Shown here: in pieces, positions 53,755-61,465 of the stretch | How the letters are laid out: each line of letters begins with the position of its first letter | How positions within the stretch are numbered: the first letter of the stretch is position 1 | NCBI RefSeq assembly: GCF_013282805.1 | Contig: NZ_CP054038.1 | Location: forward strand, 2,232,001 to 2,296,000 | Reading direction: 5' to 3' | DNA: 64,000 bases | Source of the DNA: Microbacterium hominis | Lineage (GTDB): Bacteria > Actinomycetota > Actinomycetes > Actinomycetales > Microbacteriaceae | The notes under the pieces: model-generated | Seen by the model: only the letters and a program-made list of their open reading frames with translations | Databases searched by the model: none | What the model was told of the DNA's origin: nothing | Made by a program: the position numbers and the translations under genes

Positions 53755-54405
53755 ATGATAGCCCTGCGCCGACTCCCCTTCCCCCTGGCCGCCGCCCTCG
53801 TCGTGGCGCTCGCCCTGTTGCTCGCGCTCCCGCTGATGGGGGCGAAGGGGGGCAATTCTGCAACCGCGAAGGCATGTCTGAAGGGCGGGTGGGAGAGCCT
53901 GTCCGCCGGCGCAACTCCATGGATAGGGTTCACGTCGGAGGATGAGTGTGTCGCCGCGGGGGCGAAGGGCGCCGCACTCGTCCCCACCAGCGAGTCGGCG
54001 GCACAGTGCCTCGACGGCGGCTGGGCGGAGCTCGCCACCATCCTGAACGTCCCGTTCACCGACGAGGGCGCGTGCATCGCCTACGGTGTCGGGGGCGGCA
54101 GCATCGTGTCGCACGTCGCTGTCACGTTCAATGCCGTCTTCACCGGAGACGATCGCTCAGCGTGCACGCTCTACGCCTCGGTCGACAGCCGCGACGTTTT
54201 CCTGACGGTCCGATTCAGGTGGGCGGTCGATACCGCGCCCGACTCCGTGGACTATTCCGGAATCGGTGCGTTCGTGCCCGGCGTGCCCACCGCGGTGGGC
54301 ACCTTCCCCGCGACCGGCACGAGCGAGATCCGGATCTACAAGGTGGAGGTTTCGGGCGGCGCGCAGTTCGATCCCAGCGGATTCGTGATGTGCACGGACC
54401 CGTAG
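53755..54405 (+). CDS. Secreted or membrane-anchored hypothetical protein with two Cys-Gly-Gly-Trp repeats
   Basis: A 216-residue protein. The hydrophobic N-terminus (PFPLAAALVVALALLLALPLMGA) is a signal or anchor. Two tandem repeats follow: ACLKGGWESL...FTSEDECVAAGAKGA (about 40-70) and QCLDGGWAEL...FTDEGACIAYGVGGG (about 83-112), each with two Cys spaced alike, so each probably forms a small disulfide module. The C-terminal 100 residues are beta-rich with two further Cys (SACTLYASVD, VMCTDP). ATG at 53755 with GGAGGAG seven bases upstream. No family recognised with certainty. Confidence 0.75.
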   Translation: MIALRRLPFPLAAALVVALALLLALPLMGAKGGNSATAKACLKGGWESLSAGATPWIGFTSEDECVAAGAKGAALVPTSESAAQCLDGGWAELATILNVPFTDEGACIAYGVGGGSIVSHVAVTFNAVFTGDDRSACTLYASVDSRDVFLTVRFRWAVDTAPDSVDYSGIGAFVPGVPTAVGTFPATGTSEIRIYKVEVSGGAQFDPSGFVMCTDP

Positions 54406-54467
54406 GTGCCGGTATAGCCGAGTGACACGGGATCCGGTGCCCCGGCGACGTCTCCTAGAGTGGTCGG

Positions 54468-55082
54468 ATGCGCCACCGCCTCACCTTTGCCGCAGCGGTT
54501 CTGGCCGCCCTCGCCCTGACCGGATGCGCCACCGGTCAGACGCCCGCGAGCGCGCCCGCGCCGGCAGTGGCAACCACGCCCGAGCCGGCAGCGGCAACCA
54601 CGCCCGAGCCGACCTCGCCCGCCTCCGACGTCGTCGCATCAGGAAGCAACGACGAGCAGGCACGTGCTCAGGCCCAGTCATGGCTTGACGACATCTCCCT
54701 CCCGCCGGGCACGTCGCCCGCCAGGTCCAACGTCGCCTCGTTCTCCTCCTATACCGGCTGGCCGTGCGGGCCGGTCTCCGAGCTCGAGGCGTTCTGGCTC
54801 GTCCCCGACGCCACCCTCAGCGACACCGCCGACTGGCTCGACGCGCACCCCGCCGGTGGACTCCGCTCAGTGTGGGGAGTCCATAGGCCCGACAGTATGG
54901 ACAGCGACGGGATGACCCTGGGGTACATCCCGGAAGAGGGCGCTCAGGAGGGAATCGTGTACACCCTCCTGACCGTCCCCCGCGGCATCGCTGTACGGGC
55001 CGAGATCGCAGCCCAGACCTTTGATGCCTCCTGCCCCGAGCTACCCGATGGCGGCCAGTACGGGGCGCCCGGGATGGGGTGA
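54468..55082 (+). CDS. Hypothetical lipoprotein
   Basis: A 204-residue lipoprotein: RHRLTFAAAVLAALALTGC with lipobox LTGC (residues 17-20), then a linker with two copies of an eight-residue unit (PAVATTPE / PAAATTPE) encoded by a 24 bp direct repeat at about 54561-54608. The mature domain carries WLDDISLPPGTSPARSNVASFSSYTGWPCGPVSELEAFWLVPD and TASW-like helices, with three Cys after the lipid Cys. Related proteins occur across Actinobacteria without assigned function. ATG at 54468. Confidence 0.82.
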   Translation: MRHRLTFAAAVLAALALTGCATGQTPASAPAPAVATTPEPAAATTPEPTSPASDVVASGSNDEQARAQAQSWLDDISLPPGTSPARSNVASFSSYTGWPCGPVSELEAFWLVPDATLSDTADWLDAHPAGGLRSVWGVHRPDSMDSDGMTLGYIPEEGAQEGIVYTLLTVPRGIAVRAEIAAQTFDASCPELPDGGQYGAPGMG

Positions 55083-55094
55083 GGCGACGGCAGC

Positions 55095-55847
55095 TCAGGC
55101 GTTGGCGAGGGCCGCTGCCCAGACGCCTTCGTGCTCTGTCACATACTCGGCCGCCGCTCGCCAGTGATCACCGTGGCCCTCGACATACATGGTCGCCCAC
55201 GGTTGACGACCGGCCGCATGAGCAGTGCGCAGGAGGTCGTGCATCGCTTCGGTCCGCTGCGCCATGGCCTTGGGCAGCGCTTCGCGAAGTCCTCGATCAG
55301 CCCCGTACCCGTCGACGAGCGCTGCGAGGCGTTTCGCCGCGAGGATCGGTGATTCGTCGACGTCGTTGAGTGCGAAGGCCTGAGCGGCATAGGCGAGGTC
55401 CCACAGCCGAGTGCTCGGACCCGCGCCATCCCAGTCGATGAACACCCACCGCTCACCGACGATCAGGTTCCACGGAGCGAGGTCGTTGTGGCAGATCAGA
55501 TCGGCATCCCGCGCAGGGATGAGGACGTCCCACGGGTCCGCGGGCACCCCCATCTGCTCCGCTGCGTCGTGGATCGCACGAATCAGACGACCGACCCTGC
55601 CGAGATCGGCGACGCCGAGCGGCAGCAGCTCCTCGGCGAGCCGGCCGGGCACGAACTCGATGATCTGCCGGCCGACGTCATCCCGACCCAGGACCCGCGG
55701 CACATCAACCCCACTCTCCACCAGCAGATCGACGAAGTCGGAGACCTGCCTGGCAGTCGACGTCCACGGCTTGCGCACCGTGTCGCCGACGCGGACGACC
55801 GCCGCTGTGGCATTGCCGCCCTCGAGCGGAAGCTCGCGATCACTCAC
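55095..55847 (-). CDS. Aminoglycoside phosphotransferase (APH)-family kinase
   Basis: A 250-residue protein of the APH/choline kinase fold. The Brenner motif is HNDLAPWNLI (catalytic Asp) and the DFG-equivalent is FIDWDGAGPSTRLWDLAYAA. The N-lobe is short (LPLEGGNATAAVVRVGDTVRKPW), with the Lys in VRKPW. GTG at 55847 (SDRELPLEGG) is the natural start; the longer frame to 55991 is unsupported. Many such proteins are not resistance genes but phosphorylate unknown metabolites. Convergent with the lipoprotein gene at 12 bp distance. Confidence 0.87.
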   Translation of the reverse strand: MSDRELPLEGGNATAAVVRVGDTVRKPWTSTARQVSDFVDLLVESGVDVPRVLGRDDVGRQIIEFVPGRLAEELLPLGVADLGRVGRLIRAIHDAAEQMGVPADPWDVLIPARDADLICHNDLAPWNLIVGERWVFIDWDGAGPSTRLWDLAYAAQAFALNDVDESPILAAKRLAALVDGYGADRGLREALPKAMAQRTEAMHDLLRTAHAAGRQPWATMYVEGHGDHWRAAAEYVTEHEGVWAAALANA

Positions 55848-56018
55848 CGAACCACGGTATCGATCAGACGGGACCGCACACACCGGCCCAGAGTCCCGGT
55901 CGGCACTTCGCGGCCACGATGGCCGCACGGTCGATTCCGTTCCTGAGGCGGTCCCCGCCTGGGGATCCTCCGCGCACTCGGCTCGGGGCACCCCTGAACG
56001 CCCGGTCGCCCGGTGCGC

Positions 56019-56501
56019 TCAGAGCTCGGCCGCGAAGGCGGCGGCGAGCATGCGCAGATCATCGATGCGGCGGTCGCGCGCAGCATCCCGATCGAAGCCC
56101 TCGTACGCGAGGGGCGGAAGCCGCCGCACGTTCGTCGAGCATTCGAAGCCCTCGCAGATGAGCGTGCCGACCGCATCGCCCTTCCGTCCCGCGGGCCCCG
56201 TGCGCTTCGCGACGTAGAGCACCACGTCGTTGGGCAGTGTCACATCGCGACACCACGAGCACTGGGCTCGCGCGTTCGGCTTCGCGTCGGCACGCCGCAG
56301 GAGGATGCCGGTGACCGCGCCGTTGAGGTCAGGGATCATCAGGTACGCGCGACGGGCGAGCTTGGGATCCTGCCAGCCGAGGTAGTCGAGGCGCTCCCAG
56401 TCGAGGGTCTCCAGGTCGGGCGGCAGGGTGAGCATCGACACCTCCTTGCGGGAGGCGTTGCAGAAGGATCCACGGATGACCTGTTCAGTCAGGGGAAGCA
56501 T
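56019..56501 (-). CDS. FBP-domain protein (treble-clef zinc finger, EF-G-binding type)
   Basis: A 160-residue protein of the FBP family, related to the C-terminal domain of fusidic-acid-resistance FusB-type EF-G-binding proteins. It begins LTEQVIRGSFCNASRKEVSMLTLP; the zinc site is CSWC (about 81-84) with a further Cys pair region ICEGFECSTNVRRLPP. Relatives bind EF-G and rescue ribosomes stalled by fusidic acid; whether this one does is inference. ATG at 56501. Stand-alone. Confidence 0.82.
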   Translation of the reverse strand: MLPLTEQVIRGSFCNASRKEVSMLTLPPDLETLDWERLDYLGWQDPKLARRAYLMIPDLNGAVTGILLRRADAKPNARAQCSWCRDVTLPNDVVLYVAKRTGPAGRKGDAVGTLICEGFECSTNVRRLPPLAYEGFDRDAARDRRIDDLRMLAAAFAAEL

Positions 56502-56646
56502 GACGCGGTGCCGATCGTCGGTGCGCGAGAGCGCGATGTCGGGAGCGGGATCATCGATCCGGCATCCCGCAATCCTACGTACTCACAGCCGCTGACGGCC
56601 TCGGCTGCGCCTCGGGCACCCCGCGATGCGGAACGGGAGACACGGG

Positions 56647-57120
56647 TCACGCCCGTTCGACCGGCACCTGCAGTTCGGTGACCCAGTCGGGCCCCGGCTC
56701 GTGGCCGTTCGCGACGAGGTAGACCTCGCGGCACGGGCCGGACATGCGGTAGCCGTCGGCGACGACCTGCTCCATGAGGGCGCCCCACGATTCGCCGATG
56801 CCCGTCATGTCTCCACGATGGATGAGCGTCGCCATGGTCGGCACCGCGGGGAGCGTCACCACCTCGTACCCGTCGCCGGGCACCGGGGGCTCGTCGGCGG
56901 TGTACGAGATGTGCACCGCCAGATCATCGGTGTCCTCGATGGGCTCGTACCAGAACACGCCCGGTTCGTTCAGCGGCCGCCCCGCGGATTCGAGGGCGGC
57001 GTCGAGTCCGGGAACGGCGGCGCCGATCGCGGCGGGCACGCCCGTCGAGCCTCCTCGGGCGACCGTCGAGACGACGTACAGGGTGACGGCCGCCACCGGG
57101 CGGTAGTCGACATCGATCAT
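56647..57120 (-). CDS. Stand-alone GyrI-like effector-binding domain protein
   Basis: A 157-residue protein with the GyrI/AraC-C-terminal effector-binding fold, e.g. EPGVFWYEPIEDTDDLAVHISY and YEVVTLPAVPTMATLIHRGDMTGIGESWGALMEQVVADGYRMSGPCREVYL. It is clearly homologous to the C-terminal half of the MerR regulator at 60.2 kb, but lacks any DNA-binding domain. Such free domains sequester or hydrolyse small hydrophobic compounds in some cases. ATG at 57120 has AGGAGAG five bases upstream and follows the DUF4166 gene by nine bases, so it is the third gene of that operon. Confidence 0.85.
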   Translation of the reverse strand: MIDVDYRPVAAVTLYVVSTVARGGSTGVPAAIGAAVPGLDAALESAGRPLNEPGVFWYEPIEDTDDLAVHISYTADEPPVPGDGYEVVTLPAVPTMATLIHRGDMTGIGESWGALMEQVVADGYRMSGPCREVYLVANGHEPGPDWVTELQVPVERA

Positions 57121-57129
57121 GATCTCTCC

Positions 57130-57798
57130 TCAGGTTCTGCGTTCGTGGCGGCGGGGCTTGAGTCGGCCGGGAGCGTCGGAGGCCGGCATCCACTCGGCTT
57201 GGAAGGTGCCCCGGTAGCCGAAGAGGAAGCCGAACCGGTGGTTTCGGACCTCGAGGTCGATGTGGAAGCGCTGGTCGCCATCGTCGAAGTGCTCGTGGAG
57301 GCGGGCACGCCCGCTGAACAGCATCGGGAAGCGGAAGCCGATGGGTCCTTCATAGAAGCGCTGCGCGTCCGAAGTGAGGACGAGTCCCCCGCGGTCGTCG
57401 ACGCGCAGATCGAGGTCGACGGCGAGGTGCTGGTGGGTGCCGAGATAGTCGACGACCCGGTTGCCGTCGAGGATCATGGTGGCGTCGAACCGACGGCGCC
57501 GTGCGCCCAAGGTGTACTCGCGGACGAATGTCACTGTCTCTCGCCCGAGCGGGTCGCGGTATGGGAAGTTCTCGATGACGAAGGGCACGTCGGTGCCCGT
57601 GTCGGGGATGAGGATGTTCCGCAGCCGACCGATCTGCAGGAACGGCACGGTCCACCACGGCCCACGCCGGATGCTCGTCATCACCCCGCGAGCGACGCAC
57701 GCCTCCCCGGAGTCCAGACCGACGCCGAACCTCCGTCGCATCATCGGATGCAGACGTTCGAAGTCCGGCCCGAGCGCCGCCTCGAAGATGGATGTCAC
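57130..57798 (-). CDS. DUF4166-domain protein
   Basis: A 222-residue protein matching DUF4166: SIFEAALGPDFERLHPMMRRRFGVGLDSGEACVARGVM, then beta-rich blocks (PFVIENFPYRDPLGRETVTFVREY, GLVLTSDAQRFYEGPIGFRFPMLFSGRARLHEHFDD) and a C-terminal GFLFGYRGTFQAEWMP. In other bacteria the domain is often fused to an NAD-dependent epimerase. GTG at 57798 overlaps the stop of the preceding SRPBCC gene by four bases. Probably binds a lipid or other hydrophobic ligand; function unknown. Confidence 0.86.
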   Translation of the reverse strand: MTSIFEAALGPDFERLHPMMRRRFGVGLDSGEACVARGVMTSIRRGPWWTVPFLQIGRLRNILIPDTGTDVPFVIENFPYRDPLGRETVTFVREYTLGARRRRFDATMILDGNRVVDYLGTHQHLAVDLDLRVDDRGGLVLTSDAQRFYEGPIGFRFPMLFSGRARLHEHFDDGDQRFHIDLEVRNHRFGFLFGYRGTFQAEWMPASDAPGRLKPRRHERRT

Positions 57799-58421
57799 CG
57801 GGTCGGCTCCGGCTCGGTCAGCGCCGCGAGCGCGGGTGGCGCGTCGGCGAGATGGTCGGCGCGCCGCGGTCTGCCCTGCGGCGCTCGGCGGCAACGGACA
57901 GCGCGCGGACGATCCGGCTTCCACCACCACAGCACGCTGAGAAGCGGCCAACGCTCGGGCGGGATGCCGGTCTCCATCCAGATACGGAGCCGGTCGAAGC
58001 TCCACGCGGTCGCCCACCCGAGGATCGGGCGGACGAGGACATCGAGCACCGGCCATCCGGGCGTGTAGTCGTAACCCGTCACGAAGACCGTGTCCTCTTC
58101 CCCGTCCGTGCGGTATCGCCAGTAGCCGCGGCCCGCAGCGATGGGAGACAGACGGTCGTCGGTGTGGAAGCGGAGCGCCGAGGTGCGGGTTCCGTCGCCG
58201 TTCTTCTCGCCGAGGCTGACGCCGCTCCCCCGCACCGTGTGGAACGGGACGCGCCGCTCGTAGGTGAACGTCGACACGCCCGCCCGAGACATCCCGTCGG
58301 GCGAGATCTTCGAGAATCGCACATCCCAGCGCACATGCTGAGACGGGTCCTGCGTGGCATCCCACACGGCGTCCAGGTCGGCACGGATCCGCGCCTCCAC
58401 GTAGATGCCCCGAGCCCGCAC
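57795..58421 (-). CDS. SRPBCC-family protein
   Basis: A 208-residue START-fold protein: GIYVEARIRADLDAVWDATQDPSQHVRWDVRFSKI, VSTFTYERRVPFHTVRGSGV, LSPIAAGRGYWRYRTDGEEDTVFVTGYDYTPGWPVLDVLVRPILGWATAWSFDRLRIWMETG. The last 35 residues are rich in Arg and Pro and unlike the fold. It is first in a translationally coupled operon with DUF4166 and GyrI-like genes; all three have ligand-cavity folds. Confidence 0.83.
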   Translation of the reverse strand: MRARGIYVEARIRADLDAVWDATQDPSQHVRWDVRFSKISPDGMSRAGVSTFTYERRVPFHTVRGSGVSLGEKNGDGTRTSALRFHTDDRLSPIAAGRGYWRYRTDGEEDTVFVTGYDYTPGWPVLDVLVRPILGWATAWSFDRLRIWMETGIPPERWPLLSVLWWWKPDRPRAVRCRRAPQGRPRRADHLADAPPALAALTEPEPTR

Positions 58422-58514
58422 ACAACGAACCTACGGCACCGGTGCTGTGAGGGAAGGGATCCGAAACCAGACATCCAGCGATCGCGCAGGATGCCGCCGA
58501 CGGTGACGGTGCCG

Positions 58515-59183
58515 CTACGCGCCCAGACCGACGCGGTCGACGCGGCGGTGATATCGCATGCCGGCCAGGCCGCCCAGGACAGCCGCGATCAGAGTGATCA
58601 GGGCGGCACCGATGGCGGTCAGGATGCCGGTGAGCGTTGCCGTCTCAGCGGTCACGGGGATGCGCGGAAAGCTGTCGAGGCTGGACAGGATGTCCCACTG
58701 GCTGCCGGCGATCGTGGTGATCACGGCGACGATCACCGCGATCACGATCGCCCAGAGCCACACCGCGAGTCCCTGCTTGAACCCGCTGAATCGGGCCATG
58801 CGACCGGCGACGTAGCCGCCGGCGAAGTAGCCGACGAAGAGCACGATCGCGACGGCGATCGCTCCGATCACAGTGGCGACGCCGAGGTTGTCGCCCGCTG
58901 CCTGCGCAGCGTCGTCGATCGCCTCGGGTGCATTCACCCCGAGCATCGTCCCGATGGCCGCCACGAGGGCGGTGAGGAGCACCACGGCTCCCATCGCGGC
59001 GAGCCAGCCGAAGAACGCAGCGCCGAACTGGAAGCCCGCGAACCGCTCGTGCTCACGCTCGAGCACCGCGTGGCGCAGTGAGCCGTCGCGCGCCTCGACC
59101 CGGCCTTCGTGGTCGGGGTCACGGACCGTGCGGGGTCGTGTGTCTTCGGTCGCAGCGGGTCGTCCCGGGGTGTCGGAGGTCAT
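58515..59183 (-). CDS. Hypothetical four-helix membrane protein
   Basis: A 222-residue protein. The first 50 residues are charged and cytosolic (TEDTRPRTVRDPDHEGRVEARD). Four helices follow: FGWLAAMGAVVLLTALVAAIG, TVIGAIAVAIVLFVGYFAGGYVAGRMARFSG, GLAVWLWAIVIAVIVAVITTIAG and ILTAIGAALITLIAAVLGGLAGM. The GGYVAGRMARFSGFKQGLAVWL segment is recurrent in a small actinobacterial family without function. Stand-alone gene. Confidence 0.8.
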   Translation of the reverse strand: MTSDTPGRPAATEDTRPRTVRDPDHEGRVEARDGSLRHAVLEREHERFAGFQFGAAFFGWLAAMGAVVLLTALVAAIGTMLGVNAPEAIDDAAQAAGDNLGVATVIGAIAVAIVLFVGYFAGGYVAGRMARFSGFKQGLAVWLWAIVIAVIVAVITTIAGSQWDILSSLDSFPRIPVTAETATLTGILTAIGAALITLIAAVLGGLAGMRYHRRVDRVGLGA

Positions 59184-59281
59184 GGTGCGACGCTATGGGA
59201 ACGCATCCGAGACCAGCGAGACGGTTGCCTCCGGACTGATCGAGGCGTATATTCCGCGCGCGTCTGAGGTGCGCTGTCGAC

Positions 59282-59434
59282 GTGCTCACCGAACGGGAAC
59301 TCGACGAGCGCCTGGCGAGCGTCACCGACGACGTCGCGCTGATTCGACGGCACCTGGTCGACCACCGCGAACTGGAACGGACACGATCAGGCTCAGAGCA
59401 CGCCCACCCCGCCGACGCTGTACCCGAGGACTAG
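59282..59434 (+). CDS. Small hypothetical ORF, 50 residues
   Basis: GTG-initiated frame coding for LTERELDERLASVTDDVALI and RRHLVDHRELERTRSGSEHA before a short Pro/Asp tail. It has the high third-position GC of real genes and an amphipathic helical pattern with heptad-like Leu/Val spacing. The only purine-rich upstream element (GAGG, 59266-59269) is rather far (12 bases). Divergent from the membrane protein gene by 98 bp. No family recognised. Confidence 0.4.
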   Translation: MLTERELDERLASVTDDVALIRRHLVDHRELERTRSGSEHAHPADAVPED

Positions 59435-59721
59435 CCCCGCACGCCGCGTTCCCTGAGATTGGCGGCGACGCCTGACCCCGTTCGCGCAAAGAAAAAGCCC
59501 CGACCGCTACCACACAGCCGGGGCGAGACGAATGAGAAGTCCGCCTATCTCGACCAGCGTACCGCTTTTCCCTGGGAGACGGCCCGGCGGCGATCAGTGA
59601 GGGACTGGACGCCGGCCGGCGCGGGCTTCGCTGCAGGGAGCTTTGGCCATCAGGCGTTGCGCACGGACAGTCTCATCGATCGCATTGGAATGTCTGCCGG
59701 AGCGCGATTGCTTCAACAGGT
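59435..59721. other. 287 bp spacer with minus-strand terminator, no gene
   Basis: Holds the hairpin 59497-59524 and then about 190 bp without convincing coding signal, although an open plus frame runs through (59459-59725). GC content is a little lower than average. The next gene starts with GTG at 59722 directly at its end. Confidence 0.5.
59492..59524 (-). terminator. Orphan minus-strand intrinsic terminator
   Basis: Stem GCCCCG (59497-59502) / CGGGGC (59519-59524), extended by one wobble pair, followed on the minus strand by a U-tract from the AAAGAAAAA at 59488-59496. No annotated minus-strand gene lies upstream (59525-59721), so it would end either a small RNA or a lost gene. Confidence 0.55.
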
Positions 59722-60102
59722 GTGAACAACGACGTCACCGCGGCCCTGCACCGAAGTCAGCTCATCGACATGACGACCACCGGTCGCCGCAGCGGGCTGC
59801 CCCGCCGCATCGAGATCTTCCTGCACGATGAGAACGGCGTGCTGTTCATCACCGGGATGCCGCGTCGAGACCGCACAAGGGACTGGATACTCAACATCAC
59901 CGCAGACCCCAACGTGATCGTGCATGTGAAGCAGGGCATCGAGGCCGACGTTCCTGCCACGGCGCGGGTCATCACCGATCCCCACGAAGCACGGCCGCTC
60001 ATCGAGGCCGCTGCACGCCGATGGCGCAGAGACGATGTCGACGAGATGATTGCGCACAGTCCGCTCATCGTGCTGACCGCGGCTACTGCGCCCGACGCCT
60101 GA
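59722..60102 (+). CDS. Deazaflavin (F420)-dependent nitroreductase-family protein (DUF385/Ddn-like)
   Basis: A 126-residue split-barrel protein: IDMTTTGRRSGLPRRIEIFL (the TTTGRRSG hallmark of the Ddn/DUF385 family), VLFITGMPRRDRTRDWILNITADPNVIVHVKQG, and RRWRRDDVDEMIAHSPLIVLTA. Family members bind F420 or haem/FMN and reduce diverse compounds. GTG at 59722. Whether this organism makes F420 cannot be judged here. Confidence 0.87.
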   Translation: MNNDVTAALHRSQLIDMTTTGRRSGLPRRIEIFLHDENGVLFITGMPRRDRTRDWILNITADPNVIVHVKQGIEADVPATARVITDPHEARPLIEAAARRWRRDDVDEMIAHSPLIVLTAATAPDA

Positions 60103-60196
60103 CGGCTCCCCGACGTGATGGTCGGGCCGACTCGTCGTCTGGTCCTCCGTCTGATCCCGCCCGCTGAGCCGCATCGGGCATTTCTTGCGGTTCCGC

Positions 60197-60226
60197 TTGA
60201 CCTTCTCATTGTGACAGGGTCGATCG
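60197..60226 (+). promoter_or_regulatory. MerR-type promoter/operator upstream of the MerR gene
   Basis: A -35 box TTGACC (60197-60202), a 19 bp spacer and GATCGT as -10; the long 19 bp spacer is diagnostic for MerR-regulated promoters. The spacer is covered by an imperfect 23 bp dyad, 60199-60221, with GACC at one end and GGTC at the other (7 of 9 positions paired in the arms). The MerR start is 16 bp downstream of the dyad, so autoregulation is likely. Confidence 0.6.
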
Positions 60227-60237
60227 TGGTCTCCATC

Positions 60238-61068
60238 ATGTACACCATCGGAGAGTTCGCAGCGTACGGGCGCGTGAGCGCGCGAATGCTGCGGCATTAC
60301 GACGCCATCGGGCTGCTCAAGCCCGCTCGGGTCGACCCGTCCACGGGATACCGGCGCTACGATTCCTCGCAGCTGTCGGACCTCCTTCGGATCGTCGACC
60401 TTCGCGGATTCGGGTGTTCGCTGGATGCCGCCGCCGAGGCGCTTTCGTCGGACGATCCGGATGCCGCTACTCGCGCGATCCTGGCCCGCCGACGCGATGA
60501 GCTCACGGATTCGATCGCCGCAGATGCCGCGCGTGTCGCCCGGATTGATGCGCGTCTCTCCCGTCTGGAAGGAACACTCACCGTGAGCGGAATCACCTAT
60601 ACCTCCCTGCCCGCCGTCACCGTCTACGCGACGAGCGAGATCGCCCCCGGCAGCGGGCCCGAGAATGTCTCGCCGGTTGTCGATCGCATCCTGCTTCCTC
60701 TTCTTCGCGCGCTGCAGGAATCGGGCGTCGACTTCACGGAGCCGGGCATCTTCTGGTACGAACCGGTCGACGGCGGTGACGACATGCGCGTGTGGGTTTC
60801 CTGGATCGCCGGTGGCGATCCAGTCGAGAATCCGGCATGGGAGGTCGTCACACTCCCCGAGGTCCCGCACGCTGCCGTCTTCGACTACCGCGGCGACATG
60901 CCTGGTATCGGCGACGCCTGGCACGAGTTCATGACGGGCCTTGCTCAAGCTGGGGTCACGATGGCCGGCGCAGGACGCGAGGTGTACCTGGAGTCGGAAC
61001 CGCTGCCGCAATCGCAGTGGCTCACCCAGCTCCAACAGCCGATCATCGGCATCCCCACGACGACGTAG
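60238..61068 (+). CDS. MerR-family regulator with GyrI-like effector domain (BltR/BmrR-type)
   Basis: A 276-residue regulator. Residues 1-70 are the MerR winged helix (YTIGEFAAYGRVSARMLRHYDAIGLLKPARVDPSTGYRRYDSSQLSDLLRI), 75-115 a coiled-coil dimerisation helix (DDPDAATRAILARRRDELTDSIAADAARVARIDARLSRLEG), and 120-276 a GyrI-like ligand-binding domain (EPGIFWYEPVDGGDDMRVWVSW, PHAAVFDYRGDMPGIGDAWHEF). Such proteins sense cationic drugs and activate efflux genes. No transporter is adjacent. ATG at 60238 overlaps its own promoter-proximal region. The effector domain is paralogous to the 56.6 kb gene. Confidence 0.92.
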   Translation: MYTIGEFAAYGRVSARMLRHYDAIGLLKPARVDPSTGYRRYDSSQLSDLLRIVDLRGFGCSLDAAAEALSSDDPDAATRAILARRRDELTDSIAADAARVARIDARLSRLEGTLTVSGITYTSLPAVTVYATSEIAPGSGPENVSPVVDRILLPLLRALQESGVDFTEPGIFWYEPVDGGDDMRVWVSWIAGGDPVENPAWEVVTLPEVPHAAVFDYRGDMPGIGDAWHEFMTGLAQAGVTMAGAGREVYLESEPLPQSQWLTQLQQPIIGIPTTT

Positions 61069-61167
61069 CCGAAACGGCACAAGCTCCCCGCGCACGACGA
61101 GGGCGAGGAGGGGCGCTTCAACCGTCGTGCGCAAGAAGGCCTGACGCGCTGGGTGCAATCGGGGTGG

Positions 61168-61213
61168 GATGACGACGGCCCGGCAGTGATCGCGCTGCCG
61201 GGCCGTCGTCATC
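61168..61213. terminator. Strong hairpin/terminator after the MerR gene
   Basis: A perfect 19 bp stem (61168-61186 / 61195-61213) with an eight-base loop TGATCGCG, 100 bp after the MerR stop. No U-run on either strand, but the stem is among the strongest in the window. It is followed 28 bp later by the start of a small ORF. Confidence 0.75.
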
Positions 61214-61241
61214 GGTGGGTCAGAGGGTAAGGAGTTGAAGT

Positions 61242-61403
61242 GTGACCGAAGACGCCACCACCCTCGTCGCGGTCGCCGGCATCCTTCTTGGTGCGACACT
61301 CGCCGACGTCTTTCACAGCCCATCGATCGCTCGTCAACACGAGCGGCTGGTCACGCGGCGTCCGACGGGGTCCAGCCGCGACGGATCGCCCCGGGCGGCG
61401 TGA
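61242..61403 (+). CDS. Small ORF, 53 residues, with a strong ribosome site
   Basis: GTG start at 61242 with AAGGAG seven bases upstream. The product opens TEDATTLVAVAGILLGATLA, a short hydrophobic helix, then DVFHSPSIARQHERLVTRRP and a basic Ser/Arg tail. It could be a small membrane protein, or the truncated start of a longer one: the last third has lower coding quality. No family recognised. Confidence 0.45.
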   Translation: MTEDATTLVAVAGILLGATLADVFHSPSIARQHERLVTRRPTGSSRDGSPRAA

Positions 61404-61465
61404 CGACGGAGAGGGCGAGCGCCCGCGTGAATCGGCGATCCCGCCGGCGTCGGCGCGTGACAGGC

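Noticed and set aside
55848..55991. N-terminal extension of the APH-family gene
   Set aside because: The extra 48 residues are Pro/Arg/Ser-rich with no family match, and the GTG at 55847 gives the normal N-terminus.
59459..59725. Plus-strand open frame of 88 codons before the F420-family gene
   Set aside because: Composition changes along it, it crosses a terminator hairpin, and it has no ribosome site. Probably chance.
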